This document shows positions 17,983 to 26,797 of a stretch of 64,000 nucleotides of DNA, piece after piece. Below the pieces are notes generated by a model. The model did no database searches, was not told the origin of the DNA, and saw nothing but the letters and a program-made list of their open reading frames with translations. Location of the stretch: assembly GCF_000855665.1 (NCBI RefSeq), contig NZ_JXSS01000048.1, positions 62,001 through 126,000 of the forward strand, written 5' to 3'. Every line of letters starts with the position of its first letter. Within the stretch, counting starts at the first letter, position 1. Made by a program: the position numbers and the translations under genes. This DNA comes from Lysobacter sp. A03. Lineage in GTDB: Bacteria > Pseudomonadota > Gammaproteobacteria > Xanthomonadales > Xanthomonadaceae.

Positions 17983-18755
17983 GGTGTGTCCTTGACGCAG
18001 CGGAAACCCAGGTTGGCGGTGGTCGCCTCGGCGCTTAGCGAGGACAGCATCGCCACGCGCATCAGTACCGCGTAGTTGTCACGGTCGTTCATCGACAGCG
18101 CACCTGCGCCGCAGAAGCGTGCGTTGTCCGGGTCGCCCTGGTTGCGGTTGTCGGCGTCCATCAGCATCGATGAGAAGTCCTCCGTCCACTCCCAGACCAG
18201 CCCGTGCAGGTCCTGGACGCCGTAGACGTTGGCCGGTTGCAGGCCGGCGCGGGGCAGGGCGGCGTTGGAGGGCCGCGAGTACCAGCGCAGGATGCGTTCG
18301 CGCCAGATGCGGTCGCTGCGCGCGTCGCGCCGGGTCTCATCGGCGGCCGCGGCGTATTCCCATTCTGTCCAGGTCGGCAGGCGCGCGCCCTCGGCCGCGC
18401 AGTAGGCGTCGGCGGCGAACCAGCTGACCTGCACCACGGGCTGGTCCGGCTTGGCGGTATCGCCCAGCTCCAGCGGACCGGCCCAGTGCGAGAGGTAGCG
18501 TTTCTCGGCCATGACGGTCGGCACCCGGTCGCGCCGCCACTTCGGGTTGGCCTTCACGAACGCCAGGAAGTCGGCGTTGGTGACCGGGGTACGCATCATC
18601 GAGTAGGCCGCGACCGGCTGTTTGCCGGGCGCGTCTTCGTAGTTCAGTGCACTGGCAAACTTGCCGGCCGGTATCGGCAGGTAGTCCCCCTCGCCGGCGA
18701 GGACGCCGACGAAGGGGATTGCCACCAGTACTGCGGCGGCGATCGCGCGGATCAC
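17979..18755 (-). CDS. nirV: NirV-like formylglycine-generating-enzyme-family protein
   Basis: About 258 residues of the SUMF1/FGE-sulfatase-modifying family: YSMMRTPVTNADFLAFV, QVSWFAADAYCAAEGARLPTWTEWEYAAA and GLVWEWTEDFSS. The C-terminal ANLGFRCV is also typical. The name NirV is used for this family beside nirK in several denitrifiers; its function is not established. A GTG at 18755, one base past the nirK stop, gives a hydrophobic signal-like N-terminus (AIAAAVLVAIPFVGVLAG), so I prefer it to the longer frame overlapping nirK. The protein is probably periplasmic. Confidence 0.82.
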   Translation of the reverse strand: MIRAIAAAVLVAIPFVGVLAGEGDYLPIPAGKFASALNYEDAPGKQPVAAYSMMRTPVTNADFLAFVKANPKWRRDRVPTVMAEKRYLSHWAGPLELGDTAKPDQPVVQVSWFAADAYCAAEGARLPTWTEWEYAAAADETRRDARSDRIWRERILRWYSRPSNAALPRAGLQPANVYGVQDLHGLVWEWTEDFSSMLMDADNRNQGDPDNARFCGAGALSMNDRDNYAVLMRVAMLSSLSAEATTANLGFRCVKDTP

Positions 18756-18756
18756 G

Positions 18757-20280
18757 TCAGTGGCCCGCCGAGGCGTTGGCCGGCTTGTTCTTGCGGATCT
18801 CGGCGACCTGTTCCTTGGTGATCTTGCCACCCGGGTTGTTCCAGCTGTTGAGCACATAGGTGGAGATGTTGGCCACCTCGTCGTCGGTCAGCTGGTTCAT
18901 CGGCGGCATGATCGAGTTGTAGTCCTCTCCATTGACCGTGACCGGGCCCTGCAGGCCGTGCAGGATCACGCGCGGCAGCGATGAGGGATCGGCCTTGATG
19001 TAGTCCGATGCCGCGATCGGCGGGAATACGCCGGCCATGCCCTCGCCGTTGCCCTGGTGGCAGGTCGAGCAGGTGCCCATGAACAGCTCCTTGCCGGCCG
19101 CCATCTGCTCCTCGACGGTCAGGTCGCCACTGGCCTGGGCCTTGGCCGCCACCGCCACCGCACCCAGGCTGTCGGCAGCGCGGTCGCCGATGTACATCTC
19201 GTCGACTTCCAGTCCCGAGTAGATCTCCTTGTTCTCCGGGCCGTCGGCCTTGAGGATCGCCAGCGCACCCTTGTTGAAGGCGCGGAAGATGCTGTGGTCA
19301 ACCAGCACGTAGCTGCCCGGGACTTCCAGGTGGAACTCCATCATCGCCGCGCCGCCGGACGGGATCAGCGTGGTCTGCACATTTTCCTGATAGTTGGTGC
19401 CGCCCTCATACCAGACCTTGTCGAAGATCTCGCCGATCACGTGGAAGCTCGACACCAGGTTGGGGCCGCCGTTACCGACGTGCAGTCGCACGGTCTCGCC
19501 GACCTTGGCGGTCAGTGCCTTGTCGCCGGTGGTGGACCCTTCCGAGCCATTGAACAGGACGTAGGTCGGGTTCTCGTCGATCGCCTTTTCCATATCGAAC
19601 GGCTGCAGGCCTTTCTCGCGGTACTTGCCCGTGGTGTAGAAATCACCCTGCATCACGTAGTACTCGCGATCCACCTCCGGCAAACCTTCCGGCGGCTCGA
19701 CCAGAATCATCCCGTACATGCCGTTGGCAATATGCATGCCGACCGGTGCGGTGGCGCAGTGATAGACGAACAGGCCGGCGTTGAGCGCCTTGAAGGTGAA
19801 CTGGGTGCGGTGGCCGGGCGCGGTGAAGCTGGATGCGGCGCCGCCGCCCGGACCGGTCACGCCGTGCAGGTCGATGTTGTGGGGCATCTTGCTGTCAGGC
19901 ATGTTGCGCAGGTGGAATTCCACCGTATCGCCCTGGCGCACGCGGATGAAGCTGCCCGGCACGGTGCCGCCGAAGGTCCAGAAGGTGTAGTCCACGCCCT
20001 CGGAGATCGGCATGACCTTCTCGATCACGTCCAGCTCCACGATGACCTTGGCCGGCGCGGTACGCCCGGTTGCCGGCGGCACATGCGGAGGACTGGTCAG
20101 GATCGCGTTGACCGGCTCGCCCTGCGGCGGACCGAAGTCGCCCTTTCGCGATCCTACGATCTTGTCCTGGCTGGCGCCGCTGGCAGGTGTGTCGGACGAC
20201 GGGCTGCTGCGGTCACAGGCCGGCAAGGCCAGTGCCAGTGCCGCCAGCAGCGGTATCAAATAGACGTTCTTGGGCTTCAT
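18757..20280 (-). CDS. nirK: Copper nitrite reductase NirK with C-terminal cytochrome c domain
   Basis: A 507-residue lipoprotein-type NirK. A signal peptide with lipobox LALPAC ends near residue 22. Two cupredoxin domains follow with copper ligands in [31 protein letters not shown] (type-1 Cys/His/Met and type-2 His) and VDHSIFRAF. Residues from about 395 form a class-I cytochrome c with heme motif [11 protein letters not shown] and axial Met in IMPPMNQL. It reduces nitrite to NO in the periplasm; the fused heme domain should relay electrons to the type-1 copper. The ATG at 20280 gives a proper lipoprotein signal. It is first gene of an operon with nirV and SCO. Confidence 0.95.
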   Translation of the reverse strand: MKPKNVYLIPLLAALALALPACDRSSPSSDTPASGASQDKIVGSRKGDFGPPQGEPVNAILTSPPHVPPATGRTAPAKVIVELDVIEKVMPISEGVDYTFWTFGGTVPGSFIRVRQGDTVEFHLRNMPDSKMPHNIDLHGVTGPGGGAASSFTAPGHRTQFTFKALNAGLFVYHCATAPVGMHIANGMYGMILVEPPEGLPEVDREYYVMQGDFYTTGKYREKGLQPFDMEKAIDENPTYVLFNGSEGSTTGDKALTAKVGETVRLHVGNGGPNLVSSFHVIGEIFDKVWYEGGTNYQENVQTTLIPSGGAAMMEFHLEVPGSYVLVDHSIFRAFNKGALAILKADGPENKEIYSGLEVDEMYIGDRAADSLGAVAVAAKAQASGDLTVEEQMAAGKELFMGTCSTCHQGNGEGMAGVFPPIAASDYIKADPSSLPRVILHGLQGPVTVNGEDYNSIMPPMNQLTDDEVANISTYVLNSWNNPGGKITKEQVAEIRKNKPANASAGH

Positions 20281-20400
20281 CCGTGACTCTCTGTGGTGGT
20301 TTGAAAGGGGTTGGGAAGAATGGCGGCCAGCCGGGCCCATTGAATTGTGCAGGCGTGCGCTGGATTTGGGACAAGGGTTACAGCAACTGTGACCTGCAGT

Positions 20401-20414
20401 TTGATCCTGATCAA
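20401..20414. promoter_or_regulatory. FNR/ANR/DNR box upstream of nirK
   Basis: Perfect palindrome TTGATCCTGATCAA, 120 bases from the nirK ATG. A TGTAAC element at the right distance on the minus strand may be the -10. Confidence 0.85.
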
Positions 20415-20646
20415 ATTTCCCCTGTTAATCATCGTTCTTGTGTCCGGCGCTTGACCGAGATCAGCTGGCACCGATTTGCCCGGGTTTCTGCCGGGGCTGT
20501 GGCTTGCGGTGAGCTACAGTGCTCCCGCGTGTCCCGCGCTAAAGTTGCGAGCACCACAAAACGTCGTCACGTCGCAGTCTGCACCCCGCTGAAAGGCTCA
20601 AGCGAAACCGGAGTCCGGACAGTACGGAAGCGTACGGCTGTCCGGG
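20415..20646. other. Intergenic region between divergent nirK and fabA
   Basis: About 230 bases between the nirK FNR box and a second FNR-like site near fabA. No ORF or terminator that I can support; it probably carries the two divergent promoters. Confidence 0.5.
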
Positions 20647-20660
20647 TTGACGTTGGTCAA
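20647..20660. promoter_or_regulatory. FNR-like palindrome upstream of fabA
   Basis: Perfect inverted repeat TTGACGTTGGTCAA, an FNR-box relative with one change in each half. It ends 57 bases before the fabA ATG, almost the same spacing as the boxes of ccoN (56) and the NO reductase gene (55). Alternatively TTGACG may simply be a -35 element. Confidence 0.45.
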
Positions 20661-20717
20661 CACATTTCTTTCGCCAAACCGGCAGAATCCAAGGTTTCCC
20701 CTGCGCTGTGTGACTAC

Positions 20718-21233
20718 ATGAATCGACCTTCTTCCTTTGATCGCGAGCAGCTTTTGTCCTGCGCCCGCGGCGAGATGTTCGGCCCTGGCAACGCGCGACT
20801 GCCGGCGCCGCCGATGCTCATGTTCGATCGCATCACCGAGATCACCACCGAGGGTGGCAAGTACGGCAAGGGCTTTGTCCGCGCTGAGCTGGATATCCGC
20901 CCCGACCTGTGGTTCTTCCCGTGCCACTTCGAGAACGATCCGGTCATGCCGGGCTGCCTCGGGCTGGATGCGATGTGGCAGCTGTGCGGGTTCTACCTGC
21001 CCTGGCTGGGCGCACCCGGTCGCGGTCGCGCGCTGGGCGTGGGGCAGGTGAAGTTCAGCGGCCAGGTCCTGCCCGATGCCAAGCTGGTGACCTATGAGCT
21101 GGATATCCGCCGGATCATGCGTGGCAAGCTGGAGTTGGTGATCGCCGACGGTCGCACCCTGGTTGACGGGCGCGAGATCTATGTTGCCTCCGACCTGCGG
21201 GTGGGGCTGTTCACCTCGACGGAGGGTTTCTGA
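20718..21233 (+). CDS. fabA: 3-hydroxydecanoyl-ACP dehydratase/isomerase FabA
   Basis: A 171-residue protein, identical in length to E. coli FabA. The hot-dog fold active site is present: catalytic His in [25 protein letters not shown] region (His about 70, Asp about 84). It dehydrates and isomerises 3-hydroxydecanoyl-ACP to cis-3-decenoyl-ACP, the entry to oxygen-independent unsaturated fatty acid synthesis. The ATG at 20718 gives the family length; the upstream extension of the frame has no homology. fabB follows after two bases. Confidence 0.96.
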   Translation: MNRPSSFDREQLLSCARGEMFGPGNARLPAPPMLMFDRITEITTEGGKYGKGFVRAELDIRPDLWFFPCHFENDPVMPGCLGLDAMWQLCGFYLPWLGAPGRGRALGVGQVKFSGQVLPDAKLVTYELDIRRIMRGKLELVIADGRTLVDGREIYVASDLRVGLFTSTEGF

Positions 21234-21235
21234 GC

Positions 21236-22471
21236 ATGGCCGGTGTGGCAGACAGGCGCGTAGTGGTTACCGGCATGGGCATCGTGTCCTGCCTGGGTAA
21301 CGATCAGGCCAGTGTGACCGGGGCATTGCGTACCAGCACCCCCGGTATCCGTTTCATCCCCGAATACGCCGAACTGGGCCTGCGCAGTCAGGTCGCCGGC
21401 GAGCCGCAGATCGACCTGGTCGAGCAGATCGACCGCAAGGTCAAGCGCTTCATGGGCGACGCGGCCGGGTTCGCCTACGTCGCCATGCGCGATGCGATTG
21501 CCGACGCCGGCCTCAGCGACGAGCAGGTCCGCGACGTGCGCACCGGGCTGATCGCCGGGTCCGGTGGTGGTTCGCCGCAGTGGCAGATCGAAACCGGTGA
21601 CCTGTTGCGCAACCGCGGTGTGCGCAAGGTCGGTCCGTACATGGTGCCGCGCACCATGGGCTCCACCGTGTCGGCAACGCTGTCGACCGCATTCGGTATC
21701 CGCGGCCTGAGCTATTCGATCTCCGCCGCCTGCGCGACCTCCGCGCATTGCATCGGCGCCGGAGCCGACCTGATCCGCCACGGCGCGCAGGACATCATCA
21801 TTGCCGGCGGTGGTGAGGAGCTGCACTGGGGCATGACCGCGCAGTTCGATGCGATGGGCGCCCTGTCGACAAAGCGCAACGACGCCCCGGAAAAGGCCTC
21901 CCGTCCGTACGACGCCGACCGCGACGGCTTCGTCATCGCCGGTGGCGGCGGGATGCTGGTGCTGGAGGAGTACGAGCACGCCGTGGCACGGGGCGCGAAC
22001 ATCATTGCCGAACTGGTCGGCTACGGGGTGACCTCCGACGGTGTCGACATGGTCGCTCCGTCGGGTGAAGGTGCCGTGCGCTGCATGCAGATGGCGATGG
22101 CCGGGATCCACGGCACGCCGGTCGGCAAGGTGGACTACCTCAACACCCACGGCACCTCCACCCCGCTAGGCGACGTGGTGGAGTTGCAGTCGATCCGCAC
22201 CGTGTTCGGTGACGACGTCCCGCCGATTTCATCCACGAAGGCGCTCAGCGGCCACTCGCTTGGGGCGGCCAGCGTGCACGAGGCGATCTACTGCCTGCTG
22301 ATGATGCGCGAGGGCTTCATTGCCGGTTCGGCCAACATCGACTACCTCGATCCGCGCGTGAAAGGCTTCCCGATCGTGCAGCAAAGCCGCGATGCGACTC
22401 TGGGCACGGTGATGTCCAACAGCTTCGGCTTCGGCGGCACCAACGCCAGCCTCGTGTTTGCCCGCGTCTGA
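21236..22471 (+). CDS. fabB: beta-Ketoacyl-ACP synthase I FabB
   Basis: A 411-residue KAS enzyme. The active-site Cys lies in [16 protein letters not shown] near residue 167, and the two catalytic histidines in [13 protein letters not shown] and [14 protein letters not shown]. The N-terminal [13 protein letters not shown] is typical. It elongates the cis-3-decenoyl product of FabA. The gene pair is the standard fabAB operon of gammaproteobacteria; fabB starts two bases after the fabA stop. Confidence 0.96.
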   Translation: MAGVADRRVVVTGMGIVSCLGNDQASVTGALRTSTPGIRFIPEYAELGLRSQVAGEPQIDLVEQIDRKVKRFMGDAAGFAYVAMRDAIADAGLSDEQVRDVRTGLIAGSGGGSPQWQIETGDLLRNRGVRKVGPYMVPRTMGSTVSATLSTAFGIRGLSYSISAACATSAHCIGAGADLIRHGAQDIIIAGGGEELHWGMTAQFDAMGALSTKRNDAPEKASRPYDADRDGFVIAGGGGMLVLEEYEHAVARGANIIAELVGYGVTSDGVDMVAPSGEGAVRCMQMAMAGIHGTPVGKVDYLNTHGTSTPLGDVVELQSIRTVFGDDVPPISSTKALSGHSLGAASVHEAIYCLLMMREGFIAGSANIDYLDPRVKGFPIVQQSRDATLGTVMSNSFGFGGTNASLVFARV

Positions 22472-22504
22472 ATCCCGTTCCCGTCGCTTCAGGAGTTTGA
22501 CCGC

Positions 22505-23125
22505 ATGAAGACACAAATCCCGCTGGCCCTTGCGCTCGCTGTCGCGATCGGTCTCGGCGCTTCGCCGTCAGTGGTGGCGTCGCCCCTGGGCCAGGACGCG
22601 TCGCACAGCCATGCCGGACACGCGCAGGCCGAGCCGGCCTCCGCGGCGACCGCACACGACCACGCCAGCCACGACCAGGCCGACCAGACCACCCACGACC
22701 ACGACGTGCACGCACACGCTGACCATCATGCCGATGCGGCGGTAATGCCAATTCCCGCCGACCACGTCAAGTGGAAGCCAGACGCGCCATTGATGGAAGG
22801 CATGCAACGCATGCGCGATGCAATGAAGGGGCTGCATCACCACGAAATGGGCCATCTCAACGACACCCAGGTTGACCAGCTGGCAACCCAGGTGGACGAG
22901 GCGGCGGCGTTCATGTTCGCCAACTGCAAGCTCGAGGCCGAGCCTGACATTGCGCTGCACGGCGTACTCGCCCGACTGATGGCGGGCGCGGAAGCCCTGC
23001 ACGCCAACCCGACCGATCCGGCCCCGGTGGCGGACATGAGCGCTGCGCTGGCGGACTACCCGAAACTGTTCGACGACCCGGGTTTCACGGAAGAAGGCGA
23101 GGGCGCCGGTCAGGGCGACGACTGA
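22505..23125 (+). CDS. Histidine-rich exported protein of unknown function
   Basis: A 206-residue protein with a signal peptide (cleavage after VVAS, near residue 26). A His/Asp/Ala-rich segment covers about residues 33-78 (SHSHAGHAQ, THDHDVHAHADHH). A helical domain of about 110 residues follows (EGMQRMRDAMKGLHHHEMGHL, MFANCKLEAEPDIALHG, LARLMAGAEAL). The His-rich part suggests periplasmic Zn, Ni or Cu binding; the helical domain looks like a small metal- or heme-protein bundle but I do not recognise it. It starts 33 bases after fabB on the same strand and may be co-transcribed. Confidence 0.7.
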   Translation: MKTQIPLALALAVAIGLGASPSVVASPLGQDASHSHAGHAQAEPASAATAHDHASHDQADQTTHDHDVHAHADHHADAAVMPIPADHVKWKPDAPLMEGMQRMRDAMKGLHHHEMGHLNDTQVDQLATQVDEAAAFMFANCKLEAEPDIALHGVLARLMAGAEALHANPTDPAPVADMSAALADYPKLFDDPGFTEEGEGAGQGDD

Positions 23126-23140
23126 AGCCGTCGTCGCGAC

Positions 23141-23163
23141 ACCCGGGCTGGTTTGGCCCGGGT
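23141..23163 (+). terminator. Possible terminator hairpin after the His-rich gene
   Basis: Stem ACCCGGGC / GCCCGGGT with a seven-base loop, 16 bases after the stop. There is no T-run, so it may be only a transcript-stabilising hairpin. Confidence 0.4.
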
Positions 23164-23229
23164 CGTATCCCCGGCTATCTCTCGGCTACGCTCGCTTCAT
23201 CGCGCAGTGCGTCAGGCCGTTGAGTGTCC

Positions 23230-24381
23230 TCAAGCCAAGGGATGCCACTCTCCGCTGCTCAGCGTAGCCCGCAGGGCGGCCTCTGCGGGCGCAGGGTCGA
23301 TCCCGTTCTCGGCCAGCCAGGCGGGGTCGTACAGCGTCTGGTCGTAGCGCTCGCCGGGGTCGCACAGCAGGCTGACGATGCTGCCGTGCTCGCCGGCGGC
23401 GCGCATACGCGCCGCCAGTTCCAGGCACGCTACCAGGTTGGTCCCGGACGATCCGCCGTAGCGTCGGCCCAGTTGCTCTTCCAGCAGATGCATCGCTGCC
23501 ACCGACGCGGCATCGGCCACTTCGATCACTTCATCCACCACCTCGAACAGGAAGCCCGGCTCGACCTTGGGCCGGCCGATGCCTTCCACGGCGGTCGGCT
23601 GGCTGGCGACCGAGCTGCGGTCGCGCGTGCGCCAGCCGTGCACGAAGGCGCTGCCGGCGGGTTCCGCGACGCATAGGCCTGTTTCCAGCGCGCGGTAGCG
23701 GATGTAGCGTCCGATCGTCGCCGAGGTGCCGCCGGTGCCGACACCGCAGACGATCCACGCCGGGTGCGGATGCGGCTCGCAGGCCAGCTGGCCGATGATC
23801 GACTCGGCGATATTGTTGTTGCCGCGCCAGTCCGTCGCCCGCTCTGCGAGGCCGAACTGGTCGAGGTGGCAGGCGCCGTTGGCGGCATGCCAGGCGGCGC
23901 GTTCGTGTACCTGTGCGGGGTCATCGACCAGATCGCAGTGGCCACCCAGCGCGTGCACGTCGGCGATCTTGCGCGGTGCGGTCGCGGTCGGCATCACCGC
24001 GGTGAACGGCAGGCCGAGCATGCGCGCGAACCACGCCTCGGAGATCGCAGTGCTGCCCGAGGAGGCGTCCACCACCGGCTGGCCCGGGCTGAGCCGGCCA
24101 TTGCACAGCGCATACAGGTACAGCGAGCGGGCGAGCCGATGCTTCAGGCTGCCGGTGGGATGCGCGGCCTCGTCCTTGAAGTAGAACTCGATGCCCGGAA
24201 AGCCGGGAAACTCCAGCCGCAACAGATGGGTGTCGGCCGAGCGCGCCGCCTCCTGGCGCAGGCATAACAGGGCTCGCGCGGTCCAGCTGCGCATCGTCGC
24301 ACTGTCGCAGACCGTTGCCGGTGGCGTCGCCGCGCCAGCAGGGCGGAAATCATTGCGTGGATGGAATGCGTCGGGACTCAT
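23230..24381 (-). CDS. PLP-dependent cysteine synthase-family lyase (Cds1-like)
   Basis: A 383-residue fold-type II PLP enzyme. The PLP lysine is in HPTGSLKHRLARSL near residue 80, SSGSTAISEAWFARMLGLPF is the substrate loop, and the phosphate-binding GVGTGGTSATIGRYIRYR follows. It resembles the longer Cds1-like cysteine synthase homologues, some of which act as cysteine desulfhydrases, more than CysK. The true substrate is unknown. The gene overlaps the upstream decarboxylase stop as ATGA and is the last of the nnrS operon. Confidence 0.8.
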   Translation of the reverse strand: MSPDAFHPRNDFRPAGAATPPATVCDSATMRSWTARALLCLRQEAARSADTHLLRLEFPGFPGIEFYFKDEAAHPTGSLKHRLARSLYLYALCNGRLSPGQPVVDASSGSTAISEAWFARMLGLPFTAVMPTATAPRKIADVHALGGHCDLVDDPAQVHERAAWHAANGACHLDQFGLAERATDWRGNNNIAESIIGQLACEPHPHPAWIVCGVGTGGTSATIGRYIRYRALETGLCVAEPAGSAFVHGWRTRDRSSVASQPTAVEGIGRPKVEPGFLFEVVDEVIEVADAASVAAMHLLEEQLGRRYGGSSGTNLVACLELAARMRAAGEHGSIVSLLCDPGERYDQTLYDPAWLAENGIDPAPAEAALRATLSSGEWHPLA

Positions 24382-26393
24382 GGGCGTGGGCTCCCCAGCA
24401 GCGCCCGGATCCTTCGGCCCAGGTGTGCCAGATACAGGTCGATGTAGCTGATGCCGTTCTCGTGATCGATCAGATACGGATTCATCAGGGTGTGACGCAG
24501 GATCACCAGCCGATCGGCATCGGTGTCCTCGTCGTCATCGACCAGTGTCGCAGGGTCCAGCTGCAACCGGGTCAGGATCCGGTTCATCTCAGTCTCGCCG
24601 AGGGCCTCCGGGCGCAGGGTCGTCATCGAGCCGAAGAACTGCTTGAGCTGGAGCGGCTGGCTGGCGTCGGCGCGCAGCTCGTCGTGCAGGCTGCGGACGA
24701 ACGCGTTCGCCCGTGCCAGATCCGCGTTGCCGGCAGGGTTGATCGCCACGCAGACCAGGTTGCTGTCCGGCGCAAAGGGCACGGTGACGTGGGCGATGCC
24801 GGCCAGCTCCACGGCAAGACGTTCGGCGCGGGCGTGGAAGGCCTCGGCGGCGAGCACCGTCTGCCGCGGCAGACGACCGAAGTTGGCGTGGTCCAGCGGC
24901 AGCACCTTGTGGGTGACATACACCGCCGCAGCGGCCGCCCCGGATTTGGAACCTTCCGGCACAAACTGGCCGAGCCGGCGGTAGCGGCTGAGGTAGTCGG
25001 TCGCCCGGGTGTCGTGGAAGACGTAGTCGGCAGCTTCGGCCAGCAGCGCGGTGGCGCGATGGTCGCGACAGATGAAGGCGCCGGCGCCATAGGGCAGGTA
25101 GCCCAGCTTGTGCGGATCGACGGTGACCGAGTCGGTGCGGCCCAGCGCGGCAAACGCGGCATGCACTTCGGGCTGGGGAAAATGCGCGAACCCCGCGCGG
25201 ACCTCGTCGATGCGGCGCAGGCTGCCGTCCGGATTGCGGAACAGCGTGGCCAGGTAGCCACCCCAGGCGGCGTCGATGTGCACGCTGAAGCCCAGCCCCT
25301 TGCCCTGGAATCGATCACGCAGGTCGACTACCGCATCCACCGGGTCCACGGTGCCGTACTCGGTCGTCCCCAGCACGGCGACGGTCATCAGCACCGGCTG
25401 GCGTTCGCGCTGGCACTGCTCGAGCGTCTGCTCCAGCGCCTGCGCATCCAGGCGCATGCCTTTTTCCGGCAACAGGCGCAGTTGTTCCCGCCCCAGGCCG
25501 AGCAGCTTCAGACCCTTGCTCCAGGAGTAGTGCGCGGTGATCGGGGCCAGCACCAGCGGCACTTTCAGATCGCGGTGGCGGGCGAAGAACTCGACCATGC
25601 CCAGATGTTCCAGTCGCTGGGTCTGTACCGCATCGCGCCAGCGCCGGCGATCGCGCGCTGGTTGCCCGGCCAGCCAGCCCTGCCACTGGCCGAGCAGTTC
25701 GATGCCGGCATCCGGACCCAGGTTGAAGGCTTCCCAGTCATCGGCCGGCAGCGCCAACCCGGGCACCTTTGCGGCGCGCAGTGCGACCGGAAACGCCTTC
25801 AGTGCCAGGGCCAGGCGCAGTGCCTGGTAGTTGGCGACGGTGCCCCCGGAAGTCAGGTGGCCAAACGCGCAGTCGGGGCGATCGGTGTCATCGGGATAGC
25901 CGAGCATCCGCGCCAGCTGCAGTCCGACCTGGACTTCCAGGTCGATGGTGACCGGCGCCGCGTCCTCGCTGACGTTGTTGGGGTTGTAGGGCAGGGTCAG
26001 GATCTGCGCCACCAGCCCCGGCAGCAGCAGGTCGGAGGCCATGTGGCCGATGTAGCGCGGGCTGTGGAAGGGGACCGAGCGTTTCAACGATGCGGAGAGC
26101 TGGTGCAGTTCGCGGCGCAGGCGCGACTCGAACGCCTTGTAGTCGGGATGCTGGGCGGCGTGGGTCGGGATCGCCGGCGGATCCTCGGGATGGAAGTTGC
26201 GCCGCCAATAGACATGGTCGCGCAGGAACTCCACGACGAGCTTTTCCAGCAGGGTGTCGTTCTCGCCGTAGGGACCCAGGAACAGCGCATCGAGCATCGG
26301 CCGGTCCGGATCGGCGACCCCGGGCGTGCCGGCGGCGATGGCCAACGCGCCGCCGGAGCGGGCGGCAGCCGAGCGATCAACCGAGGAAGGCAT
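24378..26393 (-). CDS. Group II PLP-dependent decarboxylase, tyrosine-decarboxylase-like
   Basis: About 671 residues, longer than typical group II decarboxylases and near the size of bacterial TyrDC. The PLP lysine is in VTVDPHKLGYLPYGAGAF. TyrDC-like landmarks are LPYNPNNVSEDAAP, FGHLTSGGTVANYQALR, ITAHYSWSKGLKLLGLG, VHIDAAWGGYLATLF and EGSKSGAAAAAVYVTHKVL. It probably decarboxylates an aromatic or acidic amino acid to an amine; specificity cannot be read here. The ATG at 26393 is the first good start; it overlaps the end of the SirB2-like gene by 17 bases, so the two are coupled. Confidence 0.82.
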   Translation of the reverse strand: MPSSVDRSAAARSGGALAIAAGTPGVADPDRPMLDALFLGPYGENDTLLEKLVVEFLRDHVYWRRNFHPEDPPAIPTHAAQHPDYKAFESRLRRELHQLSASLKRSVPFHSPRYIGHMASDLLLPGLVAQILTLPYNPNNVSEDAAPVTIDLEVQVGLQLARMLGYPDDTDRPDCAFGHLTSGGTVANYQALRLALALKAFPVALRAAKVPGLALPADDWEAFNLGPDAGIELLGQWQGWLAGQPARDRRRWRDAVQTQRLEHLGMVEFFARHRDLKVPLVLAPITAHYSWSKGLKLLGLGREQLRLLPEKGMRLDAQALEQTLEQCQRERQPVLMTVAVLGTTEYGTVDPVDAVVDLRDRFQGKGLGFSVHIDAAWGGYLATLFRNPDGSLRRIDEVRAGFAHFPQPEVHAAFAALGRTDSVTVDPHKLGYLPYGAGAFICRDHRATALLAEAADYVFHDTRATDYLSRYRRLGQFVPEGSKSGAAAAAVYVTHKVLPLDHANFGRLPRQTVLAAEAFHARAERLAVELAGIAHVTVPFAPDSNLVCVAINPAGNADLARANAFVRSLHDELRADASQPLQLKQFFGSMTTLRPEALGETEMNRILTRLQLDPATLVDDDEDTDADRLVILRHTLMNPYLIDHENGISYIDLYLAHLGRRIRALLGSPRP

Positions 26394-26778
26394 TGAGAAA
26401 CCCCCACGGGCTGTGTGCGCGGGCAATCGAATAGACCATCCCGAAGGTGAGCAGGGCGGCGATGTAGAAGCCGGCCTTGGCCAGGCGGGTGCGGCCGCGT
26501 TTGATGGCGAACACCCCCAGCACGATGTAGACAACGAGCAGCAGCAGCTTCACCGTCAACCAGCCATTGGCGAACATCGCGCCCGGCAGCATGGTCAGCA
26601 GCATCAACGCCGCGGTCAGCAGCGCGGTATCCACGGTGTAGCTGGTCCAGCGCACCGGCAGCCAGTGCGGCCAGCGCATTCCGGCCAGCACGCCGGCACC
26701 GCGCAGGGCAAAGATCAGCCCGCTGGTGATGGCCATGGCGATGTGGATGCTTTTGATCTGCGGGTAGAACTCGATCAT
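26377..26778 (-). CDS. SirB2-family membrane protein
   Basis: A 133-residue protein with four predicted membrane helices and a SirB2/YoaI-like start (YPQIKSIHIAMAITSGLIFALRG). It contains His residues near helix ends that could bind heme, as suggested for SirB2-type proteins; the function is unknown. The ATG at 26778 lies 19 bases after the nnrS stop; the longer frame overlaps nnrS. It is the second gene of the nnrS operon. Confidence 0.75.
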   Translation of the reverse strand: MIEFYPQIKSIHIAMAITSGLIFALRGAGVLAGMRWPHWLPVRWTSYTVDTALLTAALMLLTMLPGAMFANGWLTVKLLLLVVYIVLGVFAIKRGRTRLAKAGFYIAALLTFGMVYSIARAHSPWGFLNAFLG

Positions 26779-26797
26779 GGGGTTTCCTGTTCGTGAC

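Noticed and set aside
20187-20717. N-terminal extension of FabA by about 175 residues
   Set aside because: No similarity to any family, it would overlap nirK on the other strand, and ATG 20718 gives the exact FabA length.
24315-26396. 693-residue plus-strand frame across the decarboxylase
   Set aside because: Antisense shadow caused by high GC; the minus strand has the PLP motif and family landmarks.
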